From positions 1 through 59,345 of the forward strand of contig JAPLNB010000159.1 in assembly GCA_026693085.1 (NCBI GenBank): DNA of 59,345 nt, read 5' to 3'. Of the stretch, positions 35,136 through 44,806 are shown in pieces; within the stretch, counting starts at the first letter, position 1; every line of letters starts with the position of its first letter. The translations under genes and the position numbers were made by a program. The notes beneath the pieces are model-generated. The model had not been told where the DNA came from. It saw only the letters and a program-made list of their open reading frames with translations, and did no database searches. The stretch is from Planctomycetota bacterium. Its GTDB lineage: Bacteria; Planctomycetota; Phycisphaerae; Tepidisphaerales; Tepidisphaeraceae.

Positions 35136-36389
35136 GTGAACAGACACCAGTCCGAGTCTTGTGGCAGGCATGGAATGACGCAGTGGATCGGCCGGGCGGC
35201 ATTGGGCGGGGTTGTGCTGGCGATCTGGCTGCTGGGCGGATGCAGCCATCGCACCACGAAAAGCACCGTCGTCCCTGCCGTCGAGATCCCGGCGGGTAGT
35301 TTCGCGGCCCAATGGAAGGTCGATCTGCCCATGCGGGGCACGACCCTGAAGCAACTCTGCCTCAACGATGACGTGGTTTTCGCCTGCAGAAGTGACAACC
35401 AGTGCTTCTGGGTCAACCGCAAGTCAGGCCACACCATGACACTGGCCGATGCAACCACCGCCACGGACACGCTCTTTGCGCCGATCACTCTGGCGGATCG
35501 CGTGGTCTTCCCGTCAACAAGCCAACTGTCGGTGTTCAGCCGCGAGGGCAGGCTGGCGCACAGGATCCCGCTACGGTACAGCGCCTCGAGCAGCGGCGTG
35601 GGTGACGGGCGACACGTGTTCATCGGAGTGGATCACGAGAACGGCGGCCGGCTGATCGCGGTCGATACGAAAGAACAGCCTTACGAGATTGCCCCATGGT
35701 GGGAGTTGATGACGCGGGGCCAGCTCTCGGCCAAACCGGCGGTCCTGGCGCACGAGCTCTTTGCGGGCAGCCGCGACGGCAGAGTGTATGCCGTACGTGC
35801 GGACAACCGAGCCGTGGTTTGGCAGAACCTGGAAACGGGCTATTTCCGGACCGGCGGGGAAATCCTGGCAGACCTGAAGGCCGACAAGGACGGCGTCTAC
35901 GTTGCGTCGATGGACACCAAACTATACTGCCTGAAACTGGACACGGGGAAAATCACTTGGGTCTACCACGCTGGGCGGCCGCTACGCGAGCGGAGCAGCC
36001 CGGTTGTCACGACCGATACCGTCTACCTGTACGTGCCCGAGCTGGGCGTGGCGGCCATCGACAAGACCGGGAAAAAGGAAGTCCGCACCCACCGCTGGGT
36101 CGTGGCCGAGGGGCAGCAGATCCTGGCTTACGATGAGAAATGCGTCTACCTCCGCAACGAGGAAAACCAGATCCTGGCGGTGGACAAGCAGAGCGGCGAG
36201 ATAAAGTACCGCTCGAAACGCAAGGACTTTGTGTGCTTCGTGACCAACGAGAGCGACAAGGACAATACGATCTATGCCGCGACGGCAGCGGGCGAGTTGT
36301 ATGCGATCCGCCCAGTGCCCAATGCGGGCGCTGTCGGCGAATGGGTCTTCAACGCCCAGCCCACGACGCCGCTGGCGGCCGCAAAGTAG
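35136..36389 (+). CDS. PQQ-like beta-propeller lipoprotein
   Basis: GTG 35136, with AGGAG just before it, is preferred; an ATG at 35175 is possible. The N-terminus is followed by a lipobox (LAIWLLGGC). The body repeats propeller blades (VFACRSDNQCFWVNRKSGHTMTL; ELFAGSRDGRVYAVRADNRAVVWQNLETG; VASMDTKLYCLKLDTGKITWVYHAGRPLRERSSPVVTTDTVYL), typical of BamB/PQQ-like propellers. It is 417 residues long. A BamB role is possible, but no BAM gene is near. Confidence 0.82.
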   Translation: MNRHQSESCGRHGMTQWIGRAALGGVVLAIWLLGGCSHRTTKSTVVPAVEIPAGSFAAQWKVDLPMRGTTLKQLCLNDDVVFACRSDNQCFWVNRKSGHTMTLADATTATDTLFAPITLADRVVFPSTSQLSVFSREGRLAHRIPLRYSASSSGVGDGRHVFIGVDHENGGRLIAVDTKEQPYEIAPWWELMTRGQLSAKPAVLAHELFAGSRDGRVYAVRADNRAVVWQNLETGYFRTGGEILADLKADKDGVYVASMDTKLYCLKLDTGKITWVYHAGRPLRERSSPVVTTDTVYLYVPELGVAAIDKTGKKEVRTHRWVVAEGQQILAYDEKCVYLRNEENQILAVDKQSGEIKYRSKRKDFVCFVTNESDKDNTIYAATAAGELYAIRPVPNAGAVGEWVFNAQPTTPLAAAK

Positions 36390-36430
36390 ACAGCAAAAAC
36401 AGGTTCCCCTACTGAGCACTCAGGACTATC

Positions 36431-38017
36431 ATGTCTGACCTTGTTCCCATCAAGCGGGCCCTGATTTCCGTGTTTGACAAGACCGGCCTGGCGGATTTCG
36501 CCAACGCGCTCCACACCGACTTCAGCGTCGAGCTGATCAGCACCGGCGGCACCGCGCGCTTCCTCCGCGACCAGGGCCTGCCCGTAATCGACGTGTCGGA
36601 AGTCACCGGTTTCCCCGAGATGATGGATGGCCGGGTCAAGACGCTCCATCCGAAAATCCACGGCGGATTGCTCGCGATCCGCGACAACGCCGAGCATCGC
36701 GCCGCAATGGAAAAGCACGCAATCGACGCGATCGACCTCGTCTGCATCAACCTCTATCCGTTTGAGAAGACTGTCAGTAAGCCGAACGTCACCTTCGAAG
36801 AGGCGATCGAGAACATCGACATCGGCGGGCCATCGATGGTCCGGTCGGCGGCAAAAAACAACCGGTTTGTGCTGGTTCTGACCTCCGTGGATCGGTATGC
36901 AGAGGTGCTGGCAGAACTGCGGCAGAACCAGGGCTGCTCAAGCGGAGAACTGCGCCTCAAGCAGGCGCAGCGGGCGTTTTCGCATACGGCGGCGTATGAC
37001 GGGAAAATCGCCGATTACCTGGCGGGCGTGGTGCAGGGGAAAAAAGAGGATGCAACCCCCCTGCCGCCGAACCTGGCGATCTCGCTGCGAAAAGCCGCAG
37101 ACCTGCGCTACGGCGAAAACCCCCACCAGAAGGGCGCTCTGTACGTCAATCGACAACCCGACGAGGCGTCGGTGGCGTTCGCCAAACAGCACCACGGAAA
37201 AGAGCTGTCGTACATCAACCTGCTCGACGCCGACGGAGCGCTGGCTGCGGTGAAAGAATTCGCCGATCCCGCGGCGTGTATTGTGAAACACACCACGCCG
37301 TGCGGTTGCGCCGAGGCGGCGGATCTGGCGACGGCCTTCCGCCGCGCGTTCGAAGGCGATCCCCTGGCGGCGTTCGGCGGTATCGTGGCGCTCAATCGCA
37401 CGGTTGACCTGAAGGCGGCCCAGGCAATCACCTCCATCGACAAGCTCCTTGAGGTGATTGTAGCGCCGGGCTACGACGCCGATGCCCTGGATCTGCTCCG
37501 AACCCGCTGGAAGAACGTGCGGCTACTGGAGGTCGGACCAACCAAGGGATTCGACCATACCCAACTCCACATGCACAAGATCGTCGGCGGGTATCTGGTG
37601 CAGGAGCGGGATCTGATTGCGATTGATGAGGCCAATTGGAAGGTCGCGTCCAACCGCCAGCCCACGGCCAAGGAGATGGCCGACCTGAAATTCGCGTGGC
37701 TGGTCTGCAAGCACGTGAAGAGCAACGCGATCGTGGTCGCCAGGGACGGAATGCTCCTGGGCGCCGGCGCCGGACAGATGGACCGGCCGGCGGCGGCCAA
37801 ACTCGCGATCGCAAAGGCCGGTGATCGCGTGAAAGGGTCGGTGGCGGCGTCCGATGCGTTCTTCCCCTTCCCCGACGCGCCCCAGCTCTTGATCGACGCG
37901 GGCGTGACGGCCATCATCCAACCGGGCGGATCACTTCAGGACAAACTGACGATCGACCTGGTGAACAAGACCGCCACCGCGATGGTGTTCACCGGACAGC
38001 GGCATTTCAAGCATTAA
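36431..38017 (+). CDS. purH: Bifunctional AICAR transformylase/IMP cyclohydrolase PurH
   Basis: PurH carries out the last two steps of IMP synthesis: it formylates AICAR with 10-formyltetrahydrofolate and closes the ring. This 528-residue protein has the N-terminal cyclohydrolase domain (RALISVFDKTGLADFANAL; STGGTARFLRDQGLPVIDVSEVTGFPEMMDGRVKTLHPKIHGGLLA) and the C-terminal transformylase (RYGENPHQKGALYVN; FADPAACIVKHTTPCGCAEA; SDAFFPFPDAPQLLIDAGVTAIIQPGGS; ATAMVFTGQRHFKH). Length and motifs fit. It stands alone between a propeller gene and a convergent membrane gene. Confidence 0.96.
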   Translation: MSDLVPIKRALISVFDKTGLADFANALHTDFSVELISTGGTARFLRDQGLPVIDVSEVTGFPEMMDGRVKTLHPKIHGGLLAIRDNAEHRAAMEKHAIDAIDLVCINLYPFEKTVSKPNVTFEEAIENIDIGGPSMVRSAAKNNRFVLVLTSVDRYAEVLAELRQNQGCSSGELRLKQAQRAFSHTAAYDGKIADYLAGVVQGKKEDATPLPPNLAISLRKAADLRYGENPHQKGALYVNRQPDEASVAFAKQHHGKELSYINLLDADGALAAVKEFADPAACIVKHTTPCGCAEAADLATAFRRAFEGDPLAAFGGIVALNRTVDLKAAQAITSIDKLLEVIVAPGYDADALDLLRTRWKNVRLLEVGPTKGFDHTQLHMHKIVGGYLVQERDLIAIDEANWKVASNRQPTAKEMADLKFAWLVCKHVKSNAIVVARDGMLLGAGAGQMDRPAAAKLAIAKAGDRVKGSVAASDAFFPFPDAPQLLIDAGVTAIIQPGGSLQDKLTIDLVNKTATAMVFTGQRHFKH

Positions 38018-38055
38018 ACTTGTCCGTTGTTGGTTGCCCGTAACGCAGCGAGGGC

Positions 38056-39480
38056 TCACACCTTGCCGGGGCCGTCGTCCTTGGCGACTTGCTGTGTCGC
38101 GGGCGTGATGAGGACTTGGCCAACACGCTTCTGGGATACAGCCAGGACGTGGGCGGTGTAGTCGCCGAGGCGGACGGTGTCGCCAGCGCGAGGCCACCGA
38201 CCGAGCTGCTCAATGATGTAGCCGTTGATCGTGTCGACATCACTGGGCTCCATGTTGTTCAACGAAAGGCGTTCTCGAAGCTCGTGCATGGGAAACAGCC
38301 CGCTGACGCGGTAGTTCTCCCCTTCGGGAACGAAACTGGGCTGAGTGCTGGTATCAAACTCGTCTTCGATTTCACCGACAAGCTCTTCCAGAACGTCTTC
38401 GAGGGTGATGATGCCGCGAGTCGTGCCGTATTCATCCACAACGACCGCCATATGGACGTGGCTCTGCTGAAACTGCTGCAGGAGCTTGGGAACATCGAGC
38501 ATTTCGGGGACAAAAAGAATGTCGCGGCGGATCTGTTTGAGGTCGATGTCCCCGGAGCCGATGACATGGACCGCCGACCCCGGCAGGCCCGAGGCGATCG
38601 CGATCACCTGGCCGTCGGGGGTCTTCTCGTCGGTGAACTTGAGTCGGCCGGGGATGAGCTTGAGGTGGTTGAACAGGTCCTTCATGTGGACCAGGCCGAC
38701 GACGTGGTCGATGTCGCCGTCGCAGAGGGGAAAGCGGGTGTAGGCACTTTTCTGCACGATCCGCAGCAACTCGCCGACCGGCTGATCGATCGTCAGGTAA
38801 TCAACCTGAGTCCGCGGGGTCATGATCTGACGAACTTTGAGCTGGCCGAACTCGAAGGCCGACGTGAGAATCTGCCCGCTGCCCTTGGCGATGGCTCCCT
38901 GGGCGATCGACTGCGCCAGCAGCGTGCGCAGTTCCTGCTCGCTGTGCGGCAAGGCGCCGTAGACGCGATCAATCTTGATCCCGGAGATCCGCAGCAGCCA
39001 GTTGCTGGCGGCGTTCAACGCCCAAATGGCCGGATAAAAGATGTATGTGAAGATGACCAACGCCGGGGCAAGGATCGGCAGCAGCTTGTCAGGGTAGAAA
39101 ATCGCCCAGTTCTTGGGCGCAATCTCGCCGACGACCACATGCAGCGAAGTGCTCACCGCCAGCGCAATGCCCACCGCGACCGCGTGCGGCTCGTAAGGAA
39201 AGTGAATCCAGTGGAACACTGGATGGATGATCTGGACCAGCGCCGATTCGGTGACGTAGCCCAGCAACAGCGACGCGATCGTGATGCCGAGCTGGCAAGA
39301 GGATAGGTACAGGTCTACCTTCTTCTTGACGATCAGGGCAAACCGCGCAAAAAGGTTGGTCCTCGCCTCAAGCTCGAGCCGCGAAGCTCGAGCCCCCACC
39401 GAAGCGAACTCAGCGGCGACAAAGTAACCGTTGAGCGCAACCAAGCCGATGGTGGCCAATATCTTCCAGAAAATATCCAC
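38056..39480 (-). CDS. CNNM/HlyC-CorC family membrane protein with CBS domains
   Basis: This 474-residue protein has an N-terminal DUF21 membrane domain (WKILATIGLVALNGYFVAAEFASVGARASRLE; SSCQLGITIASLLLGYVTES; VVVGEIAPKNWAIFYPDKL), then a CBS pair (VRQIMTPRTQVDYL; VVVDEYGTTRGIITLEDVLEELVGEIEDEFD) and a CorC/HlyC C-terminal domain (YRVSGLFPMHELRERL; GDTVRLGDYTAHVLAVSQKRVGQVLI). Members are linked to Mg2+ or Co2+ transport and tolerance; older haemolysin annotations are not well founded. Confidence 0.92.
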   Translation of the reverse strand: MDIFWKILATIGLVALNGYFVAAEFASVGARASRLELEARTNLFARFALIVKKKVDLYLSSCQLGITIASLLLGYVTESALVQIIHPVFHWIHFPYEPHAVAVGIALAVSTSLHVVVGEIAPKNWAIFYPDKLLPILAPALVIFTYIFYPAIWALNAASNWLLRISGIKIDRVYGALPHSEQELRTLLAQSIAQGAIAKGSGQILTSAFEFGQLKVRQIMTPRTQVDYLTIDQPVGELLRIVQKSAYTRFPLCDGDIDHVVGLVHMKDLFNHLKLIPGRLKFTDEKTPDGQVIAIASGLPGSAVHVIGSGDIDLKQIRRDILFVPEMLDVPKLLQQFQQSHVHMAVVVDEYGTTRGIITLEDVLEELVGEIEDEFDTSTQPSFVPEGENYRVSGLFPMHELRERLSLNNMEPSDVDTINGYIIEQLGRWPRAGDTVRLGDYTAHVLAVSQKRVGQVLITPATQQVAKDDGPGKV

Positions 39481-39630
39481 AGCCTGTCCTTTGTACCGCA
39501 GGAAGGGAAGGCACGCCAGTTTGAAAGGGCATCGGTTGGTCGGAGGCGAAGCTTGTGCTGTTGTTGAGCCCCCCTACCGCGGGTCCGCTAATAACAAAAA
39601 TGTCTGGCAGATGCACAATGCAGCAGCAGG

Positions 39631-40131
39631 CTAACGGGGGCGGAGGGCAAGAATGAGCTCGACCTCGCCACGGGGACGCCCAAGCTGCTGGGCAATCTCC
39701 GCAGGCGTGCGCCCCTGGTCTGCCAGCATGTACACTTCCGCGTGCCGAGGATCGATCGCTGGCGACGGCTCCGCAGAAACGGGGCTCGGATCCAACGACG
39801 GTAACGACGATGAAGCCGACCCAGACGTCAATTGCTTGAGCTGCGCAATCTTCTGGTCGGCTTCCTGCATCAGCAGTTCGAGCTTCGCTGTGCGGGTGTC
39901 GAGTTGGGCAGTGAGCTGGCGGGCCATCACCGAAAGCTCCACCAGCAGGTTGGACATCTCGCGTTCGACAGCACGCTGCTGGACGAGGCTGAAGTTAAGC
40001 GGCTTCTCCAGCGGATCTTTCTTCTTGCGGAACATCGGGCGCAAGATGACATAAGCAATGGTGGCGGCTGCGAGCGCATAAACCGGCCACATCTGATCCT
40101 TCCCGATCGCCAACAAGTGGCACGCGAACAT
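39631..40131 (-). CDS. Membrane-anchored coiled-coil protein, DUF6115/SwrB-like
   Basis: GGAGG precedes the ATG at 40131; the 166-residue product has one N-terminal transmembrane helix (VYALAAATIAYVILRPMF), then a coiled coil (VEREMSNLLVELSVMARQLTAQLDTRTAKLELLMQEADQKIAQLKQL), an S/P-rich linker and a C-terminal helix-turn-helix-like part (AEVYMLADQGRTPAEIAQQLGRPRGEVELILAL). The last part resembles the C-terminus of small proteins encoded near flagellar genes. The window does have a stator pair, but over 30 kb away, so a flagellar role is only a guess. Confidence 0.65.
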   Translation of the reverse strand: MFACHLLAIGKDQMWPVYALAAATIAYVILRPMFRKKKDPLEKPLNFSLVQQRAVEREMSNLLVELSVMARQLTAQLDTRTAKLELLMQEADQKIAQLKQLTSGSASSSLPSLDPSPVSAEPSPAIDPRHAEVYMLADQGRTPAEIAQQLGRPRGEVELILALRPR

Positions 40132-40282
40132 GATGCCTCCATGCATGCAACTGGGCGGCAGGCCGCCCGCCACAATCGTCGTTGAACTCAGGCTCCGCTG
40201 CAAGCGCCGAAGCATCGTTCGTGGTCCGTCGCTTGCCCATGACCGCCGGTGCCCTGACTCGCCCCCGGATAAGAACAATCAC

Positions 40283-40768
40283 CTAGGCAACGATCAGGAA
40301 CTCCACGCTGTCGGCCGCGGTATCGAGCAGAGCCACCGTCTTCGGGTTGGCCCGGTGAAGGGCGCCGGGGTTGATGATCCGGGTGCGGCCGACTCGGGCA
40401 TCCTGGTGCACGTGCGTATGACCCTGACAAAAGTAGTCGTACTGCTGGCCGGAGAGTAGCCGCTGCTTGAGCCTGGCGTCGTCACCATGAATAAGGGCAA
40501 CTCGCTTGCCGTCGAGGGTCAGATCGCCAAAGGGGCCATGGCAACGAATGTCGAGCCTTCCGGCGTAGCGTTCCAGTGTAGAGCGGTCAAAGTCGCAGTT
40601 GCCCCAGACAAAACCTGCGGGCAAACCAGCAAAGCAGTCGAGGATACGCGGGGAGCCGACGTCGCCACAATGCAAAAAAAACGTGACCCCGCGGCCTTGC
40701 AGCAGTTGGATCGCCGTCTGCGTGGCCTCAGATCTGTTGTGGGTATCACTGAGAATGCCAATGAGCAT
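40283..40768 (-). CDS. YfcE-like metallophosphoesterase
   Basis: The ATG at 40768 starts MLIGILSDTHNRSEA, the opening metal-binding motif; ATG 40783 is an alternative. GDVGSPRILDCF, VWGNCDFD, VALIHGDDARLKQRLL, CQGHTHVHQDARVGRTRIINPGAL complete the dinuclear metal site. The 161-residue length fits YfcE/MJ0936-type phosphodiesterases. It is divergently transcribed from the GNAT gene. Confidence 0.9.
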   Translation of the reverse strand: MLIGILSDTHNRSEATQTAIQLLQGRGVTFFLHCGDVGSPRILDCFAGLPAGFVWGNCDFDRSTLERYAGRLDIRCHGPFGDLTLDGKRVALIHGDDARLKQRLLSGQQYDYFCQGHTHVHQDARVGRTRIINPGALHRANPKTVALLDTAADSVEFLIVA

Positions 40769-40845
40769 AAGGTGAAATCTCATCGCGAGCCGAACGAACC
40801 GCCTCCATTCCATAGCGGAATTGAGGATGATAACATGGGTGCATC

Positions 40846-41358
40846 GTGCAGCATGTACGTCCCATATCATCGGTCAAGATCCGCAGCTTCGCCCAAACCG
40901 ACGCCGAAGTATGCAAGCGGCTCTACATGGAAGGGCCGATCCGCGGCAGAATCGCCGACAACGACACCGGCTTGGACATCGACAATATCCCGCTGGCATA
41001 TATGAGCTCGGTCGATAACCATTTCTGGGTCGCAGAGAATATGGCGGGCGAGGTCGTCGGCATGATCGGCGTGCAGCAGCACGAGTCCGGAGAAGGCGAA
41101 ATCCGCCGACTGCGCGTCCGGCTCGACGCCCGCCGCCGCGGCTTCGGCAGCGCCCTCCTCGAAGCGGCGATCAAGTTCTGCAAAGAAAAGCAACACCTGA
41201 AGGTTACCTTGGATACCGCGATGGACCTCGAACCCGCAATCAGGCTGTTCGAAAAGTTCCGGTTCAAGCTCTCACGCAAGCGGGAAATCAGCGACCGAAC
41301 GATGCTCTATTTCTACTTGGATCTCTATTCCGGCGATCCCACCCGGAAAATAAAATGA
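40846..41358 (+). CDS. GNAT-family N-acetyltransferase
   Basis: The start is GTG 40846 (170 residues; a later start would cut the fold). The core GEIRRLRVRLDARRRGFGSALLEAAIKFCKEKQHLKVTLDTAMDLEPAIRLFEKFRFKLSRKREI contains the acetyl-CoA loop (RRGFGSALL), the family signature. Its substrate is unknown. The gene converges on the lipoprotein gene with only 18 bases between the stops. Confidence 0.85.
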   Translation: MQHVRPISSVKIRSFAQTDAEVCKRLYMEGPIRGRIADNDTGLDIDNIPLAYMSSVDNHFWVAENMAGEVVGMIGVQQHESGEGEIRRLRVRLDARRRGFGSALLEAAIKFCKEKQHLKVTLDTAMDLEPAIRLFEKFRFKLSRKREISDRTMLYFYLDLYSGDPTRKIK

Positions 41359-41376
41359 TCGGCCTCACGACGCTGC

Positions 41377-42042
41377 TTACTTCTCGATGGGCAGACGCGC
41401 GGCAAGCTGGGTGGCCAGTTCCAGGAGCGTGCCTTCGTAAACCGTTCTCTCGTTGATCTTGTCAGTCGGCACAACGCCGTCACGCACATCACGGGGATAC
41501 TTGGCGGTAATACCCGCTTCCTCGAAGACGACCACAGCCTTGTTATCGGCAACCTCAACCACGCGTAACGTGGCCTTGCCCATTCCCTTAAGCAGCAGAA
41601 TGGACCGGGGCGACTGCGTCTGAAGCTGTTCGATTTCAACGTAGATGACACGGGGAACACCCAGGTGCGGGGCAATCTCCGCGACCGTAAGGCCTTCAAT
41701 CTCAGGGTGTTGACGCTGATAAAGAACCACCGATCGTGGGTCAATGAACTGCGGCGACGAGGAATCGGCCTTCGCGGGTTGCTTCTCGTCCTGGGACGGC
41801 TTCTTGGCGAGCTTGCCCTGAAGTGCTCGGGCAAGGTCAATCTGGACTTGGTTGAACTCCGTCCGAGTGAAGCTGTCGACCCAGACCAGTATTGCGCACT
41901 TCTGGCCCGCCAAACCCGCGTACGTGACTTCCGGCTTCTCCGCCGCTTCTTCCTCCTCGGCAAGTCCGCCGCTTGAGCAACCGGCACAGATCAACGGCAA
42001 CAACGCCAGAACAACCGCAAAGCCGCTGAGCACGCGGGCCAT
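41377..42042 (-). CDS. Lipoprotein of unknown function
   Basis: The start at 42042 has GGTGGA upstream and gives MARVLSGFAVVLALLPLICAGCSSGG, with lipobox LICAGC. The 221-residue body (KCAILVWVDSFTRTEFNQVQIDLARALQGKL; VAEIAPHLGVPRVIYVEIEQLQTQSPRSILLLKGMGKATLRVVEVADNKAVVVFEE) has the alternating strand-helix pattern also seen in the lipoprotein at 25666-26370, so the two may be distant relatives. It lies downstream of the DUF2752 gene. Confidence 0.7.
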   Translation of the reverse strand: MARVLSGFAVVLALLPLICAGCSSGGLAEEEEAAEKPEVTYAGLAGQKCAILVWVDSFTRTEFNQVQIDLARALQGKLAKKPSQDEKQPAKADSSSPQFIDPRSVVLYQRQHPEIEGLTVAEIAPHLGVPRVIYVEIEQLQTQSPRSILLLKGMGKATLRVVEVADNKAVVVFEEAGITAKYPRDVRDGVVPTDKINERTVYEGTLLELATQLAARLPIEK

Positions 42043-42140
42043 CGGTCCACCAGACAGGAAGGCACACAACTGCAACATAGGCATACGACAAACATCGTGC
42101 ACGGTCATTTGGGTACTCCAACTTCCCTTGTTTCAGGCTC

Positions 42141-42707
42141 TTAGCTCCATCCATCGTGGCCAGTGATGTGGATGCCGATCTTCCACATCCAGGCGAGCAC
42201 CCCAAAGACGAACAGGGGGACCAGATAGTACCGCCAAGGCACAAAACGCAACAGGCGGTGGACCGGCCGAGCAGTTACGGCAGTATATAGCGCCGCCCAG
42301 AAAGTCGCTGCAACGAGCACTGCCAACATGAAACCCATGGGTTGGACGAAGAAGCTCGCCGCGAACCGCCCCCGGACAAACCAGGACATGCTCGTTGTCA
42401 TGCCGCACGTCATGCACGGTACGCCAGTACGGTAAAGGAATTGGCACGGTTCAAGTCTCAGATGGTGATGAGACCCGACGCCAGCGGGATTGGGATGGAT
42501 AACGACCGCGATCACCAGGATCGCAAGGCAACCCAAGGCAACGGCTAAAGCCGCCAGCCGGCCAAGCGGCGAAAACCGCGCTACACGCGGCCGGGGCGAA
42601 TAGATCAGCGGCACCGATGCATCCACGCATGCCAATGTACCGGCTCGTATACCGCCTGCAAGGCGGCAGGCCAACGCCCACTTGCCTGGAATCTTCCTGA
42701 GCCGCAT
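42141..42707 (-). CDS. DUF2752 membrane protein
   Basis: The cysteine motif CQFLYRTGVPCMTCGMTTSM matches DUF2752 (C...TGxPCPxCGxT), which lies between membrane helices in this small family. At least three hydrophobic helices are seen (RLAALAVALGCLAILVIAVVI; GFMLAVLVAATFWAALYTAV; YYLVPLFVFGVLAWMWK). The function is unknown. The 5' start is uncertain: ATG 42707 or GTG 42626. Confidence 0.8.
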   Translation of the reverse strand: MRLRKIPGKWALACRLAGGIRAGTLACVDASVPLIYSPRPRVARFSPLGRLAALAVALGCLAILVIAVVIHPNPAGVGSHHHLRLEPCQFLYRTGVPCMTCGMTTSMSWFVRGRFAASFFVQPMGFMLAVLVAATFWAALYTAVTARPVHRLLRFVPWRYYLVPLFVFGVLAWMWKIGIHITGHDGWS

Positions 42708-43271
42708 AAGCCAAACCCGACAAGCTCAGGCTTGGGTCCCATAAAAACTTGGCCGGCTGTTGTTCCACCAGTTCAGCCACAGACCCCAGGCATACCACTG
42801 ATCCCTAGGTCCCTATGGTTACCCAAAAAAGAAACGTCAATCGCATTTGTTAGCCGAGTATCTATGCAGGGAGAAGAGTTGCTGTTAAACTGGGGGGTTG
42901 GTATTGACAATGTCGGCAGAGAAAGGCCGTATGGCCACCGATGCTAACTTACCGAGTAGTCTCAAGCCTCTGCCCATGTCGCAGCAGGTGGAGACCCGCG
43001 AGTGGGTCGGAGCGTCTTCTGTGTGGCTGGTACTGTTCCGCTTATAGATGCACGAGTTTCGGCAGATGCCCAGTTGTCTCGGGCAGGTCATCCGGCAGAG
43101 TCGCGTATGATTGGATGGTTGTTGCGTACGATTCGACGGTTAGCACCAGCGGTACTTGCGGTGATACTATGCGGCTCCCAGCACCGGGATTCAGGGTGCG
43201 TTGAAGATGGCGAGTAGTGTATAGGCCTCGAACGGAGTCCTGAGCAGGCAGGCAAGGTCCAAAGGCAGAAA
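42708..43271. other. Intergenic region without a recognised gene
   Basis: The region is 564 bases long and moderately GC-rich. Small frames exist but have no ribosome-binding site or family resemblance. I see no RNA gene or strong hairpin. Confidence 0.4.
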
Positions 43272-44681
43272 GTGCGGCTAGGTATGCGAGTGTTTATGCT
43301 TGGGTGGGAATTTCCGCCGTTCATCAGTGGTGGCCTCGGCACAGCATGCTATGGGCTGACCAAAGCCATGAGCGGGTTGGGTACGGATGTCATGTTCGTG
43401 CTTCCACGCCCGGTGTCCACACCCTTCTCGACGCATGTCCGGTTGGTCAGTCCTCGCCCGGAATCGCCGCTGGCGGCCCCATCGACGGAGTTGCGGCTCG
43501 ATGAGTTTGAACACGTTACGTTCCGGACAGTTAACGCTCAGATCGGCAACCCGTACCAGAGGCCCGAGCAGTACAAGCACCAACCCCAACCGCAGCAGCA
43601 GACGGTCGTGGCGGAAAAGAAGCGCGCCACCAAAGCCACCGTCGTCGCCAGCAACGACCCGGCCCGGGTTGCCGCCACCGGCATCCAGGCCACATCCGCC
43701 AGCCCCGCACAGACGGCCGCGCCCGCTTCGCCCTACGGCGGAGACCTGTTTGCTGAGATCCAACGCTACGCGGCGCTGGCGACCGAGATCGCACGCAATG
43801 AGTCCTTTGATCTGGTCCATGCACATGACTGGATGACCTTCCCCGCGGGACTGGCGGTGGCGGCGGCCAAGGGCGTGCCCCTCGTCGTCCACGTCCACAG
43901 CACCGAGTTCGACCGCTCCGGCGAAAACATCAACCAGCAGATCTACGACATCGAACGCCGCGGCATGCACGGCGCCATCAAGGTCATCGCCGTCAGCCAC
44001 CTGACCCGCAACATCTGCGCCCACCGCTACGGCGTCGATCCCGCCAAGGTCGAGGTCGTCTACAACGCCATCGACATGAACGGCAACGGCTTCGACGAGG
44101 AACAATACAAAATCCACACCGACGAGAAGATCGTCCTCTTCCTCGGTCGAATCACCATGCAAAAGGGCCCCGAGTACTTCCTCGCCGCCGCCAAAAAGGT
44201 CCTGGAAGTCATCGACAACGTCAAGTTCGTCATGGCCGGCAGCGGCGACATGATCCGCCGGATCATCGAGATGGCCGCCGCCATGGGCATCGGACACAAG
44301 GTCCTGTTCACCGGCTTCCTTCGCGGCACCGACGTCGAAAAAGTCTTCAAGATGGCCGACCTCTACGTCATGCCATCCGTCTCCGAACCCTTCGGCATCG
44401 CACCCCTGGAAGCCATGAGCCTTGATGTCCCCGTCCTGATCAGCAAACAGTCCGGCGTCAGCGAAGTAGTCACCCACGCGCTGAAATGCGACTTCTGGGA
44501 TATCGATGATATGGCCAACAAGATCATCGCGGTCCTGCGCCACCCGCCCCTGGCCAGCACCCTCCGACAGCATGGCGCATTCGACGTCCGCCGGCGAAGC
44601 TGGGCCGACGCCGCCAAACAGTGCATCCACGTCTACGAGACTGCCAAAGACGTCATGGCCGGACAGCCCGCAGCCGTCTGA
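43272..44681 (+). CDS. GT4-type glycosyltransferase with a low-complexity insert
   Basis: This 469-residue enzyme resembles glycogen synthase-like and other GT-B transferases. The N-terminus MRLGMRVFMLGWEFPPFISGGLGTACYGLTKAMSGLG and DLVHAHDWMTFPAGLAVA are the acceptor side; the donor side has EKIVLFLGRITMQKGPEYFLAAAKKVL and the E-x7-E motif SEPFGIAPLEAMSLDVPVL. A Q/P/A/K-rich insert (about residues 105-160) interrupts the N-terminal domain. The GTG at 43272 has AAAGG upstream; ATG 43284 is possible. Confidence 0.87.
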   Translation: MRLGMRVFMLGWEFPPFISGGLGTACYGLTKAMSGLGTDVMFVLPRPVSTPFSTHVRLVSPRPESPLAAPSTELRLDEFEHVTFRTVNAQIGNPYQRPEQYKHQPQPQQQTVVAEKKRATKATVVASNDPARVAATGIQATSASPAQTAAPASPYGGDLFAEIQRYAALATEIARNESFDLVHAHDWMTFPAGLAVAAAKGVPLVVHVHSTEFDRSGENINQQIYDIERRGMHGAIKVIAVSHLTRNICAHRYGVDPAKVEVVYNAIDMNGNGFDEEQYKIHTDEKIVLFLGRITMQKGPEYFLAAAKKVLEVIDNVKFVMAGSGDMIRRIIEMAAAMGIGHKVLFTGFLRGTDVEKVFKMADLYVMPSVSEPFGIAPLEAMSLDVPVLISKQSGVSEVVTHALKCDFWDIDDMANKIIAVLRHPPLASTLRQHGAFDVRRRSWADAAKQCIHVYETAKDVMAGQPAAV

Positions 44682-44806
44682 ACCATAGCAACAGAAAAAC
44701 GGGACAACCGCAGATCGGCGTCACACTGCTTTTCTCCGGTTCTTTTTCCCTTCTTCTGACGCGCCCGGCATATCATTCAACAGCTAACCAAAGATAAGAG
44801 CACCAC

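Noticed and set aside
43278..44630. Long open frame (450 codons) on the minus strand
   Set aside because: It is antisense to a clear glycosyltransferase and has D/G/V-rich composition caused by the C-rich codons of the real gene. Similar long antisense frames at 5215-6306 and 19160-20257 are rejected for the same reason.
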